64,000 nucleotides of DNA from Acanthaster planci (taxonomy: Eukaryota > Echinodermata > Asteroidea > Valvatida > Acanthasteridae), in assembly GCF_001949145.1 (NCBI RefSeq), contig NW_019091356.1, forward strand, positions 64,001-128,000. The letters run 5' to 3'. Position numbers and translations under genes: made by a program. Below, one piece after another: positions 62,999 through 64,000 of this stretch. The notes below the pieces were generated by a model. The model worked only from the letters and a program-made list of their open reading frames with translations, had not been told where the DNA came from and searched no databases. Within the stretch, counting starts at the first letter, position 1; every line of letters begins with the position of its first letter.

Positions 62999-64000
62999 GT
63001 TATATTGTATATAGTACAATTATTCGTTCTCTCCTGAAGTCTTATTAAAGTGAATGGCTATCATGATGGTTATTGTCATGGTATATCCATAGTAACCACA
63101 TGGCAGACTTTTGGTTATGTCACCAAAGCAGGTGTCAAAGGACATCAATCCACTTCAGTAAATTCCTCTTGAGGTTAGGTGTCCTAATAGCTGAATGACA
63201 GGCTTTCAATCACTGGTTTTGAAAGCAATAGAAATAGGAAACCGGTAAAAATACTTAGCTTGAACACTGAAAGTAAGTCTAGTTGCTACATCTGAAAAAA
63301 GATACTTCTCTGAGTTGGGTAATAGAAACTTTTAAAGTTTCTCTCGATTCTACCAAACAAAGGTTTAAGCACCTGTAAACTTGATACATGTTACTCTGAT
63401 AATAGTTTATTTTGTTATTTTAGATCGTATATTTCCCTTCAATTATCTAAGGAAGACTTTCATTTGAAAAATGGCAATACATGTATTGTTTGCAGGTTGC
63501 ATGGATGTAAACAGGCATATTCTTTGAGGAAAATCAAACCACTTGCATTTAAAGCACACAAAGTATAGTGTCCTTGCATAATTTTATTGTAAATGAATTA
63601 GAATATTAAAAAGCACACAGCTGTGATTTTCAACTACATATGTATATTTGTGTATATATATGTCGTTGACAATCACAATTAAACTATCACCATATAATTT
63701 ATTGTTGTCAATATATAGAAAAATCAGTATTTGCATGCTTTGTACACTTTCAAAAATCTTTTTTAATTTAAAAATATAAATCCTGTAAAGTTATCTTTTA
63801 ATTTGAGTTCTATTTTTCAAATCCCCAAAGTTCCTCATCATCCAACAGTTCACAAATATGATTATATTGCACCAATTACTTTAGCCCAAACCGTTATAAC
63901 AAAGGCACCAAAAATTCAATGACAACTTCACTTTGAGACTTCAACACCTTGAAAACTGAAGTACATGTACCTAAGACATAACCAAGACGAGTTCTAGTCA
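62999..64000. other. ZNF830 3' flank, nothing further recognised
   Basis: AT-rich sequence after the ZNF830 stop. No coding block, RNA gene or named repeat identified up to the window end. Confidence 0.5.

Overview
This is intron-rich animal genomic DNA of about 40% GC. Coding sequence is broken into short exons with GT-AG borders, separated by introns full of short DNA-transposon relics, minisatellites and ACATGTA-type low complexity. The gene content (an echinoderm-like orphan GPCR with a tandem relic, a huge CCP/EGF/SEA receptor, and clear ORC2 and ZNF830 orthologues) suggests a marine invertebrate. An ambulacrarian deuterostome (echinoderm or hemichordate) is my best guess, but the sequence alone does not fix the phylum. 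Two N gaps (12394-12520, 40010-40100) and a single N at 54153 are present. All exon models were built by hand from reading frame, splice signals and homology.

Layout. 1-11515: no gene recognised. 11593-15422 (+): a five-exon short-chain dehydrogenase of the RDH8/HSD17B1 type (292 aa), with a TATA-like box upstream and a large foldback repeat in intron 2. 15775-16058 (+): a decayed copy of the first two SDR exons, perhaps with an exon-5 relic at 17937-18132. 18376-19135 (-): a decayed GPCR. 21690-22667 (-): its intact single-exon paralogue (325 aa), which lacks several class A signature residues.

27100-46924 (+): the main item, a 23-exon gene for a predicted 2,500-residue type I membrane protein. 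The order is signal peptide, eight CCP/sushi domains, Ser/Thr/Pro-rich spacer, CCP9, CCP10 split by an insertion of about 950 residues, a second Thr/Ser/Pro spacer, EGF, SEA, three EGFs, one transmembrane helix and a cytoplasmic tail of about 260 residues ending in polyproline. The insertion is built from about 20-residue Trp-Glu...Phe-Pro-Asn-Gly repeats. All exons join in phase and the total is an exact multiple of three. Introns carry a piggyBac-type MITE, a CAGTGGCGTAGC-ended MITE and a 34-bp minisatellite.

50838-58712 (-): ORC2 (12 exons, 569 aa), with a 29-bp minisatellite in intron 6. 58814-62998 (+): ZNF830 (9 exons, about 342 aa). ORC2 and ZNF830 are head to head with only 101 bp between start codons, and both starts sit in an AAGATGGC motif, so they probably share a bidirectional promoter. 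ORC2 acts in origin licensing and ZNF830 in genome maintenance and splicing, so shared control would pair two housekeeping nuclear genes. No functional link is evident between these, the receptor, the GPCR and the SDR.
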